Shown here in pieces: positions 1-6,038 of a stretch of DNA of 7,526 nt (the stretch's first letter is position 1; each line of letters starts with the position of its first letter). This stretch comes from Fimiplasma intestinipullorum. GTDB taxonomy: Bacteria > Bacillota_I > Bacilli_A > Erysipelotrichales > Coprobacillaceae. The stretch covers positions 1 to 7,526 of the forward strand of contig DVMJ01000013.1 in the NCBI GenBank assembly GCA_018715065.1. The letters run 5' to 3'. The notes beneath the pieces were generated by a model, which did no database searches, was not told the origin of the DNA, and saw only the letters and a list, made by a program, of their open reading frames with translations. The position numbers were made by a program, and so were the translations under genes.

Positions 1-87
1 AAAAGTCAATATTTAGGGAAAAGCGAAGAAGAACACCATAAGAAACTGGCTAGGTGCATTTTTTCACTTTCAAATATTGACCACTAG
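1..87 (+). CDS. Possible 3' end of an unidentified gene (cut by window edge)
   Basis: Frame 1 is open from the first base for 28 codons and ends in TAG at 85-87, while the other two forward frames close within the first 45 bases. The last residues read roughly KSEEEHHKKLARC followed by IFSLSNIDH, a charged stretch that could be a protein C-terminus. A rho-independent terminator lies 54 bases past the stop, as expected for the end of a plus-strand gene. The fragment is too short to assign to a family, and an open run of 28 codons can occur by chance. A 10-bp inverted repeat (5-14 and 72-81) lies within it. Confidence 0.35.
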   Translation, partial: KSQYLGKSEEEHHKKLARCIFSLSNIDH

Positions 88-140
88 TTATTGGCTAGCT
101 CAAAAAAACCACAAACTTCGTGTGTTACTCATTTTTTCGC

Positions 141-166
141 AACGGATGGTTAAACGTCCGTTTTTT
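141..166 (+). terminator. Rho-independent terminator upstream of the ABC operon
   Basis: The arms AACGGATG (141-148) and CGTCCGTT (155-162) form an 8-bp stem with one G-U pair and a 6-base loop (GTTAAA), followed by a run of T to 166. It probably ends transcription of a gene to the left. Because it lies about 70 bases before the first ABC gene, it could instead act as a leader attenuator, but I see no competing antiterminator fold. Confidence 0.7.
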
Positions 167-181
167 GTTTTATCTGCAATA

Positions 182-212
182 TTCGCAAAAACGCAAACCT
201 CTACGCTATACT
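182..212 (+). promoter_or_regulatory. Weak candidate promoter for the ABC operon
   Basis: TATACT at 207-212 is a good -10 match, but the best -35 candidate is only TTCGCA at 182-187 with a 19-base spacer, and no extended -10 TG is present. Transcription would begin near 219, right at the Shine-Dalgarno sequence, giving a leader of about 14 bases. It is proposed because the preceding terminator means the operon needs a promoter between about 167 and 218. Confidence 0.3.
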
Positions 213-218
213 GAATAC

Positions 219-224
219 AGGAGG
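219..224 (+). promoter_or_regulatory. Ribosome binding site that sets the first ABC gene's start
   Basis: AGGAGG at 219-224 is 8 bases before ATG 233. The alternative in-frame GTG at 224 overlaps this motif and so cannot use it, which makes ATG 233 the likely start. Confidence 0.85.
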
Positions 225-232
225 TGAGTCGA

Positions 233-1684
233 ATGCTTCAAAAATGGTATCGACAGTTTTTGAAAAAACATCGTCTTGTCATTGTGATGTATGGATCGGC
301 CTTTATGCTGAGTGGACTTCTAGCCATCGGTATCTCATATCAGTTGAATCAGCTGGTCATGGAGAATGGTAAGTGGATGGAACTAGGCATTTGTTTAGGA
401 CTGGTCGTTGGTTATGCGCTCTGTCTCTATGGAAAACAGCGCCTGCAAACTGAATTAAAGGCCCACTGTCAGACCGCCTTACTGCAGGAAGTTTTTCAAG
501 TGAGTGTATTGCATGGCCGAGAGTCGGTGGAGGATAGAAGAAATGCTTCAGGTCAACTGCAAACCCTGCTCCATCAAAGCGAGGTCCTTTCCACCTTTTA
601 TTTCCAGCATTTTCCTTCCATTATTCAGTCCGTTTTATTGATGAGCCTCATTTTGATCCTTTTGGCGACTGAACAGGGACTTTTGACGGTAGTCCTTTTA
701 GGAACCGTCTTTGGGATGCTGGGTTTGATGAAGCTCATGGAAAAAAAGATTGAAACATTGAGGCAGGCTTATGTCGATGAAGAAGGACGTTATTTTGATT
801 TCAGCCAGTCCTTTCTGGAAAATATGGAATCCATTCAGCTTGGTCATCGTTTTGCCTGGGTGAGAGAAAAGGTGCGTGACAGAGGCTATACAGTGACGCG
901 TTTAGGGAATCAGGTGACCTTGATGCAGGGGCTGGAAACCTATGCGGCCCTCTTTTTACGCTATCTCTTCATTGCATTATTTGTTCTTAGAAATCAGAAC
1001 CAGTGGCTGTTGTCTATTTCCTTGCTACAACTATTTTTTGATGCACTGCTGCAGGGAAAAGAGGGTCTGTTAGCGTATCAGACCTATCGTGTGGCTCGAG
1101 AGGTACTTGAGACGAAGCTGACATGGCACCATCAGGAAGGAAAGGTCATCCTCAATGCAATCCATTCACTGCGTTGTATCGATTATCAGTCTGGCTACGC
1201 CAAAGCCCAACCACTGACGCAAGATTTTGAAACGGGCAAGGTCTATTGTTTAGTCGGTTTGAATGGCATCGGAAAGACTACCTTCTTCAACACGTTGTTA
1301 GGCTTTGAGACAGAATGGTCAGGAAAGATCCTGCTTAATGGTGAGCCGTTAGAGAATATTCGCTTATCGTCATTATGGAATCGTTGTCTATTTGTCATGA
1401 ATCAGGAAAGCGACATACTGGAATATATTGATGTTCCTTCAGAAAAGATCGAATGGTCCAGAGGCGAGCGTCAGCAGTATTTGCTTAAAGCACTGGATCC
1501 TGCAATGATCCATCATGCATTGATCCTGCTTGATGAACCCTCGGCTTCTTTGGATGCCACGGCCAAACAGACACTCGTTGAAAAGCTTGGCTTGTTGGCA
1601 AGTGAGAATATCGTACTTGTCATTACTCATGACAAGGCTTTGGTTCAACCTGCTTTTGTGGAGGTGAGAATGGAAAATGTTTAA
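233..1684 (+). CDS. ABC exporter half-transporter, compact ATPase domain (483 aa)
   Basis: This is one subunit of a membrane ABC exporter, with a transmembrane domain fused to an ATPase domain. Hydrophobic segments at about 14-35, 49-67, 130-146, 148-167, 237-253 and 258-272 give six helices. The ATPase domain (about 310-480) has Walker A GLNGIGKT (342-349), a Q-loop glutamine at 391, Walker B ILLDE (431-435, with the catalytic Glu435), a D-loop SASLD and the H-loop His466. Two things are odd. The signature motif is WSRGE rather than LSGGQ, and only 17 residues separate the Q-loop from it, where full exporters usually have about 50-60, so most of the helical subdomain is missing with no frameshift visible. 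Its stop overlaps the next ABC gene by 8 bases, so the two most likely form a heterodimer. No cargo or immunity gene is apparent, so the substrate is unknown. The start at ATG 233 is chosen from the AGGAGG site. Confidence 0.92.
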   Translation: MLQKWYRQFLKKHRLVIVMYGSAFMLSGLLAIGISYQLNQLVMENGKWMELGICLGLVVGYALCLYGKQRLQTELKAHCQTALLQEVFQVSVLHGRESVEDRRNASGQLQTLLHQSEVLSTFYFQHFPSIIQSVLLMSLILILLATEQGLLTVVLLGTVFGMLGLMKLMEKKIETLRQAYVDEEGRYFDFSQSFLENMESIQLGHRFAWVREKVRDRGYTVTRLGNQVTLMQGLETYAALFLRYLFIALFVLRNQNQWLLSISLLQLFFDALLQGKEGLLAYQTYRVAREVLETKLTWHHQEGKVILNAIHSLRCIDYQSGYAKAQPLTQDFETGKVYCLVGLNGIGKTTFFNTLLGFETEWSGKILLNGEPLENIRLSSLWNRCLFVMNQESDILEYIDVPSEKIEWSRGERQQYLLKALDPAMIHHALILLDEPSASLDATAKQTLVEKLGLLASENIVLVITHDKALVQPAFVEVRMENV

Positions 1685-3290
1685 ACTGTTTATGCATGCA
1701 GCTAGACAAAAAATCGGGTATGTCTTAAGCTATGTGCTTTTATTAGTAGTGACCAATGCTATGTTGATTGGCTATCCGTTGTTTTTAAATCACATGTCAT
1801 CAGCCCAGATGAATGATCTGGCATTAGGTTGGTGTCTTTATTCCGGCCTGATCCCCATCGTGTTATGTCTGAAAGATTATATCTTGAATGTGACCTGTAA
1901 TTTAATGGCCAATGACATCGTAGCTGATCTCATCATGCAGATAACGCAAAAAGAGATACTTGCCGTCCAAGCCTATTCGAGCGATACGATCAATCGCAGC
2001 TTGCATTCCTATGCGTTTCTACTTTGCAGTTACTATCTTTACTGTGGTCTGGATATGCTTGTGAGTGTGCTCTCGATTGCGTTGATGTTGGGAATCCTCT
2101 ATAAAACCCAGATGATACTGGCTATTCTGGTCGCTTTGATTCAGGGGGTGCGGCTATTGGCACTCTTTCGATTGGCATCTTCTTTAGAAAACAAAAGTCA
2201 ACAACGGGCGGATAGTTATCATGCTTTTTTAGGATGTTTCATGCATGATATGCAAAAGTTAAAAGAAATCCTGGTGCGTCAGAAAGGAGTAGAAGCAGGC
2301 GGTTGGCTTTGTCAGAAAGCGAAGGCTTATCTTTGTATGCAAAAAGCGTATGCCAGCGTGGAGGCGGGGATGGAATTAGTCGATCGTTCGGGTATTTTTT
2401 TAGGCCAACTATTCAGCTTAGGTGCCACATTATTATTATCTTATATCCTGCCGGTTTCCTTTTCTTCTTTGCAGCTTCTCTTTTTATACAGCGAATCCAT
2501 CGGTCAGGAAATATCAGGGATCAACGAATTTATGCAGATGGGCGCAATGGCACGTAGCTATCATCATCTGGTAAAGCAATATACTTCTCTTCCTGATGTG
2601 CCAAGTGAAAGTCAAGTGCCTTCCTTTCATACATTAACAGTCAAAGACCTGTCCTTTGCCTATAAAGGACGAAAAGATATCCTTGAGCATGTAGAGATGA
2701 CTTTTCAAAAAGGAACGATTCATGTGATCAGCGGTGAAAACGGACAGGGAAAATCCACCTTCGCTAAGCTTCTTACCGGTCTTTATCCGATGCATCGGGG
2801 AGAGCTGCTTTTAGATGATCAAGCCCTTTCCAAGGATGGTCGCTTGAATTATCTTAGTGAGAAGGTCTGTTATTTTGCACAGGATGCGACGTTATTTGAA
2901 GGGACTGTTCGCGAGAATCTCTTCTGTGATGATAAGGATCAGATCATGTCATTGAAACAAGCCTTATGTTTGCCTGATCTTGATCGGTACGTCCATTGGC
3001 AGGATCCATCCTTATCCGGAGGTGAAAAACGCAAGGTATTATTGGCACGCTTTTTGATCGAAGTAGCTCAAAAAAATCCTAGTCTTGTGATCCTGGACGA
3101 ACCAACGGCTGCCCTGGATCATCAAACAGCCAACTGGGTCTGGCATCGGATTGCAGCATTATCCAATACGACTGTAACAATAGTGATTACCCATGATGTC
3201 ATTCCTGACTATTTTCATCTAATATACAATGATCCCGCAAGTAAAGATAACGAGTTTATCATAGAAAACCACTATCTTTCTCATGATTGA
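1677..3290 (+). CDS. ABC exporter half-transporter, canonical ATPase motifs (537 aa)
   Basis: This is the partner subunit. The membrane domain covers about residues 1-290, with hydrophobic segments near 12-36, 48-66, 124-141, 144-165, 239-258 and 260-273. The ATPase domain (about 318-515) has a likely A-loop Tyr329, Walker A GENGQGKS (353-360), Q-loop Gln402, signature LSGGE (446-450), Walker B VILDE (471-475), a D-loop ending ALD (479-481) and the H-loop His506, so it appears fully catalytic. The Q-loop to signature distance (43 residues) is somewhat short, and the TEVGERG-like x-loop usual in exporters is absent. ATG 1677 is the first start after an in-frame stop at 1665-1667. It overlaps the upstream stop by 8 bases, and GGAGG at 1660-1664 is a rather distant 12 bases away, so translational coupling is likely. 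Substrate unknown; export of a peptide or small molecule is inferred only from the architecture. Confidence 0.93.
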   Translation: MFKLFMHAARQKIGYVLSYVLLLVVTNAMLIGYPLFLNHMSSAQMNDLALGWCLYSGLIPIVLCLKDYILNVTCNLMANDIVADLIMQITQKEILAVQAYSSDTINRSLHSYAFLLCSYYLYCGLDMLVSVLSIALMLGILYKTQMILAILVALIQGVRLLALFRLASSLENKSQQRADSYHAFLGCFMHDMQKLKEILVRQKGVEAGGWLCQKAKAYLCMQKAYASVEAGMELVDRSGIFLGQLFSLGATLLLSYILPVSFSSLQLLFLYSESIGQEISGINEFMQMGAMARSYHHLVKQYTSLPDVPSESQVPSFHTLTVKDLSFAYKGRKDILEHVEMTFQKGTIHVISGENGQGKSTFAKLLTGLYPMHRGELLLDDQALSKDGRLNYLSEKVCYFAQDATLFEGTVRENLFCDDKDQIMSLKQALCLPDLDRYVHWQDPSLSGGEKRKVLLARFLIEVAQKNPSLVILDEPTAALDHQTANWVWHRIAALSNTTVTIVITHDVIPDYFHLIYNDPASKDNEFIIENHYLSHD

Positions 3291-3502
3291 CATGCTATGC
3301 AAAAGATTCATATCTGATTGGTTTAATCATATTACTGAAAATACAGAAGAAGAGAACGAAAATCAATGGGGTATCCATCACGATAGGATGGTCTAAGGCT
3401 ACTTAAAGAAGTGCATATAGGATAATTGCGTCCATCATCTATTAGGAATGACGTGTCAACTCATATATGTTAGTTTTCCACGAAAACAATAAGCATAAGC
3501 GT
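3291..3502. other. Intergenic region after the ABC operon, no supported gene
   Basis: This AT-rich stretch of about 210 bases lies between the second ABC gene and the shared terminator. It holds a 34-codon ATG frame (3292-3396, starting one base after the ABC stop) with no Shine-Dalgarno. There is a perfect TTGACA (3287-3292) without a convincing -10, and a small GTTTTC/GAAAAC hairpin at 3473-3487. None of these supports a gene call. Confidence 0.6.
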
Positions 3503-3533
3503 AAAAAGATTTCGAACGAATCGAAATCTTTTT
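3503..3533. terminator. Strong bidirectional terminator between convergent units
   Basis: A perfect 13-bp inverted repeat, AAAAAGATTTCGA (3503-3515) and TCGAAATCTTTTT (3521-3533), with a 5-base loop. It is flanked by A on the left and T on the right, so the RNA from either strand ends in a U-tract. It can terminate both the plus-strand ABC operon and the minus-strand regulator gene, whose stop is 28 bases away. Confidence 0.92.
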
Positions 3534-3560
3534 TAGATTAAGCTTTGATTTGCTGTTTCA

Positions 3561-4217
3561 TCAGTTCTGATTTTCATTCGCTGCTTCCCATGCGCCTTGA
3601 GTAAAGGTTTCGTCTAACATGTCACTGATACCTGCCAACAACATAATGATGCCTTGTACTTTATGTGGCTGGATGACGTAGACGCCTTTATGTTGCTCAT
3701 CCTCTGCAATGACATCCGCAGCAAGTAGAGGTTTCATATGGTGATAGACTTGACCTGTTGAATGAAACCCACATTTTTCCACAAGCGTTGCTACTGTTTT
3801 AGGTCCACGGAGAATCTCCAGAAGAATGGTGAGTCGGTGATGGTTGCCTATACAGGTCAATACTTTACTAGCAACACCGCTCTCAATTAAATTGAGTAAT
3901 TCATCAACTGAAACAGCATTTCGTATCCAGTTAGACTGTCGCTCACCAGAAGCATAAACACCTAAATAGGTGACTAGCCCACTGACATTTTTTTCTTCGG
4001 TGTTGAGACATAATTCCTCCATCATTTGACTCAATCGATGATCAGGATGCATACCATGCATGACATGTACTTTGTTTAGTTTTTGTGTCGATGGGCAATT
4101 GGGCATGAGTGATATCACCATTGATCTTAATTCTTCCAACTGTGCAGAAGTCTCTTCCTGAAGTTTTGCCATTTGTTCTTTGAGAGCGTCCATTTCTTTA
4201 TCAATATCTCGTTTCAT
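3561..4217 (-). CDS. Winged-helix (ArsR-like) transcriptional regulator with N-terminal coiled coil (218 aa)
   Basis: A cytoplasmic DNA-binding protein. Residues 4-35 are rich in E, K, L and Q with heptad-like spacing and probably form a dimerising coiled coil. Residues 75-112 contain a Gly/Tyr/Trp-bearing stretch (GLVTYLGVYASGERQSNW) that I cannot assign and that may be a sensor or linker. Residues about 117-185 match the ArsR-type winged helix: the helix HHRLTILLEILRGP, then a recognition region around TGQVYHHMKPLL (154-165), then a wing ending KGVYVI. ATG 4217 is chosen over an upstream ATG at 4358 because AGGAGG sits 9 bases before it and a strong promoter lies inside the longer frame. 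No metal-binding Cys cluster typical of metal-sensing ArsR proteins is obvious, and the ligand is unknown. Dyads at its promoter suggest autoregulation. It converges on the ABC operon, so a link to the exporter is possible but unproven. Confidence 0.85.
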   Translation of the reverse strand: MKRDIDKEMDALKEQMAKLQEETSAQLEELRSMVISLMPNCPSTQKLNKVHVMHGMHPDHRLSQMMEELCLNTEEKNVSGLVTYLGVYASGERQSNWIRNAVSVDELLNLIESGVASKVLTCIGNHHRLTILLEILRGPKTVATLVEKCGFHSTGQVYHHMKPLLAADVIAEDEQHKGVYVIQPHKVQGIIMLLAGISDMLDETFTQGAWEAANENQN

Positions 4218-4226
4218 TCTATTTCG

Positions 4227-4232
4227 CCTCCT
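4227..4232 (-). promoter_or_regulatory. Ribosome binding site that sets the regulator's start
   Basis: On the minus strand AAAAGGAGG ends 9 bases before ATG 4217. This excludes the 47-residue N-terminal extension of the longer open frame as coding sequence. Confidence 0.88.
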
Positions 4233-4247
4233 TTTGAATGACGATAT

Positions 4248-4263
4248 TCCGTAATTACATAAT
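4248..4263. promoter_or_regulatory. Putative operator 1 of the winged-helix regulator
   Basis: TCCGTAATTACATAAT contains the perfect palindrome GTAATTAC (4251-4258). It covers the -10 element and probable transcription start of the regulator gene. It matches operator 2 at 12 of 16 positions, with the two starting 56 bp apart. Position and symmetry suggest repression; which protein binds it is inference. Confidence 0.5.
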
Positions 4264-4288
4264 AGCTTAAAAAAGATTACTTTGTCAA
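4259..4288 (-). promoter_or_regulatory. Strong promoter of the winged-helix regulator gene
   Basis: On the minus strand there is a perfect -35 TTGACA (4288-4283), an 18-base spacer and a -10 TATTAT (4264-4259). Transcription should start near 4252, giving a leader of about 35 bases that contains the AGGAGG site. Confidence 0.8.
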
Positions 4289-4303
4289 CAAATAATTTGG
4301 AAA

Positions 4304-4319
4304 TACGTAATAACGTATT
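4304..4319. promoter_or_regulatory. Putative operator 2 of the winged-helix regulator
   Basis: TACGTAATAACGTATT lies within the inverted repeat AATACGT-aata-ACGTATT (4302-4319, 7-bp arms). It ends about 15 bp upstream of the -35 element and shares 12 of 16 positions with operator 1. Confidence 0.5.
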
Positions 4320-4361
4320 AAGCGAAACGATTATAGACGCTTGTATGATGATATACATGAA

Positions 4362-4398
4362 TCAACCGACTGTTCCGTAGAGAGAATCAGTCGGTTGA
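4362..4398. repeat. Perfect 11-bp inverted repeat (hairpin) of unknown role
   Basis: TCAACCGACTG (4362-4372) and CAGTCGGTTGA (4388-4398) pair perfectly around a 15-base loop whose ends (TTC and GAA) could extend the stem. It lies 90 bases past the stop of the small membrane protein gene. No T-tract follows on either strand, so it is not a classical terminator. It may protect the 3' end of that transcript, weakly terminate, or bind a protein. Confidence 0.6.
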
Positions 4399-4487
4399 AA
4401 GATGGTGGTCAAATGGTGTTTCAAGAGGATATGGATTTGATAGGGGATATTGGGCTAGGCATAAGTATTAGCCAGCGTTTGTTTTTG

Positions 4488-4724
4488 TTATTTTTTGAGT
4501 TCATTGATTGCAGCTTTTAATTCATTGATCTCATGGATGCATAAATAGGTACAGATGATGACTATCGTTTCTAAACCAGCGATCCCCAGTACGAGCGGAT
4601 GTCCCATAAGTAAGATGGTATTGAGAAAATAGAGAATGATCAACAACAAGAAACCAAAGATGACCGCTTTTAAAGAAGTGAGTCTTTTTTGGATAGTTGT
4701 GTCAGTCGGTTGCTTTTGCTTCAT
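4488..4724 (-). CDS. Small two-helix membrane protein, unknown function (78 aa)
   Basis: A short basic N-terminus (MKQKQPTDTTIQKR) precedes two hydrophobic helices at about 18-41 and 44-63, linked by a short GHPL turn. The tail is charged and carries a repeated INELK motif (66-70 and 73-77), suggesting a short amphipathic or coiled-coil helix. An N-terminus inside the cell would put the tail inside too. ATG 4724 is preferred over an in-frame ATG at 4814 because the purine-rich AAGGAAGG ends 6 bases before it, whereas the upstream ATG has no ribosome binding site. Its own promoter at 4848-4875 gives a leader of about 117 bases. The next gene downstream is the winged-helix regulator, read from its own promoter. 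I do not recognise the family. Confidence 0.72.
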   Translation of the reverse strand: MKQKQPTDTTIQKRLTSLKAVIFGFLLLIILYFLNTILLMGHPLVLGIAGLETIVIICTYLCIHEINELKAAINELKK

Positions 4725-4821
4725 AGTCAGCCTTCCTTTCCTTTGATCAATACGCAATGGGTTGATGATATAAAAGAATGCGAAGAGCGGCAGCGGGATC
4801 GTCTCATAGTTCATCGATGAT

Positions 4822-4830
4822 TAATGTAAT
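4822..4830 (-). repeat. ATTACATTA motif, copy in the early transcribed region
   Basis: The minus strand reads ATTACATTA, identical to 4852-4860 and 30 bp away (about three helical turns). It also resembles ATTACATAA in operator 1 of the regulator promoter. It lies just inside the start of the small membrane gene's transcript and overlaps the cre-like site. Confidence 0.35.
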
Positions 4831-4838
4831 CGCTTTCT
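4825..4838. promoter_or_regulatory. Candidate CcpA cre site
   Basis: TGTAATCGCTTTCT fits the cre consensus TGWAANCGNTNWCA at 13 of 14 positions on the plus strand, and likewise on the minus strand because the site is pseudopalindromic. It lies about 3 to 16 bases after the predicted transcription start of the small membrane gene, where CcpA typically blocks transcription. The match is to the consensus only. Confidence 0.45.
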
Positions 4839-4847
4839 TAAATTTAT

Positions 4848-4875
4848 TTTATAATGTAATTTCAATCGGTGTCAA
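4848..4875 (-). promoter_or_regulatory. Promoter of the small membrane protein gene
   Basis: On the minus strand there is a perfect -35 TTGACA (4875-4870), a 16-base spacer and a -10 TATAAA (4853-4848). The predicted start is near 4841. Confidence 0.7.
4852..4860 (-). repeat. ATTACATTA motif, copy at the -10
   Basis: The second identical ATTACATTA copy overlaps the edge of the -10 element. Extended, the minus-strand GAAATTACATTATA agrees at 12 of 14 positions with GTAATTACATAATA in operator 1, so the same protein might control both promoters. The region is AT-rich, which raises the chance of coincidence. Confidence 0.35.
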
Positions 4876-5070
4876 TGCTTTTTTCAATATAAACAAAAGG
4901 AAGAAAACAGTCCGATAGATATCTTCACATTTGATACTTTCGGGAAAATTTCTTCGATGGTTTTGATGAGGGATATGGAAATGAAAAGTCTGATCAAAGA
5001 AGGACGGGTGTTGCATAAGACTATCGATGAGACGTCATTCATTCGTTTGTACTATCTATTTGGGTTCTAA
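4855..5070 (+). pseudogene. Open frame, possible remnant of a lost gene (uncertain)
   Basis: The plus strand is open for 71 codons after a TAA at 4852-4854 and ends in TAA at 5068-5070. From about 4900 the translation looks protein-like, for example DIFTFDTFGKISS, then MKSLIKEGRVLHKTIDETSF, then IRLYYLFGF at the end. None of the candidate ATGs (4957, 4966, 4975) has a well-placed ribosome binding site. The 5' part overlaps the small membrane gene's promoter, and the end overlaps the AraC gene by 15 bases. It could be the 3' relic of a gene whose front was deleted, or chance. It is the only notable content of the gene-free stretch 4876-5055, which shows no clear terminator for the AraC gene. 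Confidence 0.2.
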
Positions 5071-5949
5071 GGCCTGGATGCTTAAGGCATATTCAGTGGG
5101 GGTCAGACCAGTGACTTTCTTAAATTGGCGTGAAAAATAATGAATGGAATTGTAACCTAGTTTTTCACTGATCTGCGTAAAGTTGTCATGGTGCAAACGA
5201 ATCATATCTTTGGCTTTTTCTATTTTCAGCATGGAAAAGTATTCGATAACACCTTTTTGGGTCTTCTCTTTGAAGAGCTTTTCAAGCTTCGAAACGCTGA
5301 TCAGATTGTCATGCGCGATTTTACTGAGGGTCAAACGCTGATCCAGATTCTCTTCAAGATAGTTCAGCAGACTTTCAAAATAATATTCATCCGCATTTTC
5401 TTTGGTACGGGTGGAGAGATTCAGTTTCAGAAGGGCAGGGTCCAGCATGCGGCGTTGAAGATGGAGCAAAAACATTTCGATAAACATCTGTGTCAGTTGC
5501 TCGGCGCCAAAAGGAATGTTTTCTTTCTTATAGAGGCGTCTTTGTCCGGGGATATTGAGGGGGTGATCCAGCACGAGACGTGCTTCGTTGATGACATTTG
5601 CTAAAAAGGAGCGTTCTTCATTGTCGATGGTAAAGATGCGCTGAGCAAAAAAGCGCATGGCGGCATCATGGGTGCCAAAAGAAACAACGGCAATATTGGG
5701 AGCGGTCCTGTTTGCGGCTTTTAAGCTATGAAATTCATTAGGCTCATGAAAAATGACCTCGCCCTGTTTGAGCAGGAAGGTTTGTTTTCCTGCCATGACC
5801 TCGATTTCTCCCTTGTCCACATAGCAAAACTCCCAAAAATCATGACGCTCCCCTTTATAGGTGAAGTCACTGGCGTATTCAAAATAATGAATCGTGTAGA
5901 TACAGTCAATATGAATGGCTGTGTTTAAATTGAGTGGCTGGTAAGACAT
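5056..5949 (-). CDS. AraC-family transcriptional regulator (297 aa)
   Basis: The N-terminal half is a cupin-type ligand-binding domain: HDFWEFCYVDKGE (36-48), then an AGKQTFLLKQGEVIFHEP strand region (53-70) and NEFHSL (71-76). The C-terminal 100 residues form the double helix-turn-helix DNA-binding domain. The first helix pair lies at about 207-230 (LTLSKIAHDNLISVSKLEKL). The second lies at about 256-287 and carries the AraC signature ISEKLGYNSIHYFSRQFKKV, followed by TGLTPTEY. Length is typical of the family. ATG 5949 has AAGGAGG 6 bases upstream. The gene lies 133 bases past a PTS permease gene on the same strand but has its own promoter after that gene's terminator. By family habit it probably senses a sugar or sugar phosphate and controls nearby carbohydrate genes such as the permease, but this is inferred from position only. 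Confidence 0.93.
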   Translation of the reverse strand: MSYQPLNLNTAIHIDCIYTIHYFEYASDFTYKGERHDFWEFCYVDKGEIEVMAGKQTFLLKQGEVIFHEPNEFHSLKAANRTAPNIAVVSFGTHDAAMRFFAQRIFTIDNEERSFLANVINEARLVLDHPLNIPGQRRLYKKENIPFGAEQLTQMFIEMFLLHLQRRMLDPALLKLNLSTRTKENADEYYFESLLNYLEENLDQRLTLSKIAHDNLISVSKLEKLFKEKTQKGVIEYFSMLKIEKAKDMIRLHHDNFTQISEKLGYNSIHYFSRQFKKVTGLTPTEYALSIQALEPK

Positions 5950-5975
5950 ACTGATCCTCCTTAATAATCTTAAAT

Positions 5976-6004
5976 ATCATAACAAAAATAACCGGATATG
6001 TCTA
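5976..6004 (-). promoter_or_regulatory. Promoter of the AraC-family gene
   Basis: On the minus strand there is a -35 TAGACA (6004-5999, five of six consensus bases), a 17-base spacer and a -10 TATGAT (5981-5976). Transcription should start near 5969, giving a leader of about 20 bases that includes AAGGAGG. An 8-bp palindrome AGATATCT (6007-6014) lies just upstream and could be a regulator contact. Confidence 0.75.
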
Positions 6005-6038
6005 AAGAGATATCTTATTTTTTTTACTAATTAATGTG

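Noticed and set aside
5..81. 10-bp inverted repeat GTCAATATTT/AAATATTGAC at the left edge
   Set aside because: It is AT-rich and encloses 57 bases with no transposon-like content or target duplication. One such pair per window is not surprising.
224..232. GTG start at 224 for the first ABC gene
   Set aside because: It overlaps the AGGAGG motif that serves ATG 233 at ideal spacing.
3287..3316. TTGACA at 3287-3292 as a promoter for a small RNA ending at the 3503-3533 terminator
   Set aside because: The -35 is perfect but no acceptable -10 lies 16-18 bases downstream.
4218..4358. 47-residue N-terminal extension of the winged-helix regulator
   Set aside because: The stretch contains a strong promoter and two dyads, and ATG 4217 has its own AGGAGG.
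4314..4520. Plus-strand open frame of about 68 codons across the regulator promoter and hairpin
   Set aside because: It runs through operator 2, the hairpin and the end of a minus-strand gene, and its ATG (4413) lacks a ribosome binding site. Such runs are expected by chance.
4388..4712. CAGTCGGTTG shared between the 4362-4398 hairpin and the small membrane gene (4703-4712)
   Set aside because: Dozens of 10-base matches are expected by chance in a window this long, so a pairing role is not supported.
4725..4814. 30-residue N-terminal extension of the small membrane protein
   Set aside because: No ribosome binding site precedes ATG 4814, while AAGGAAGG precedes ATG 4724.
5188..5604. 138-codon plus-strand frame inside the AraC gene
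   Set aside because: It lies antisense within a well-supported AraC coding region, lacks a ribosome binding site and reads as a shadow frame.
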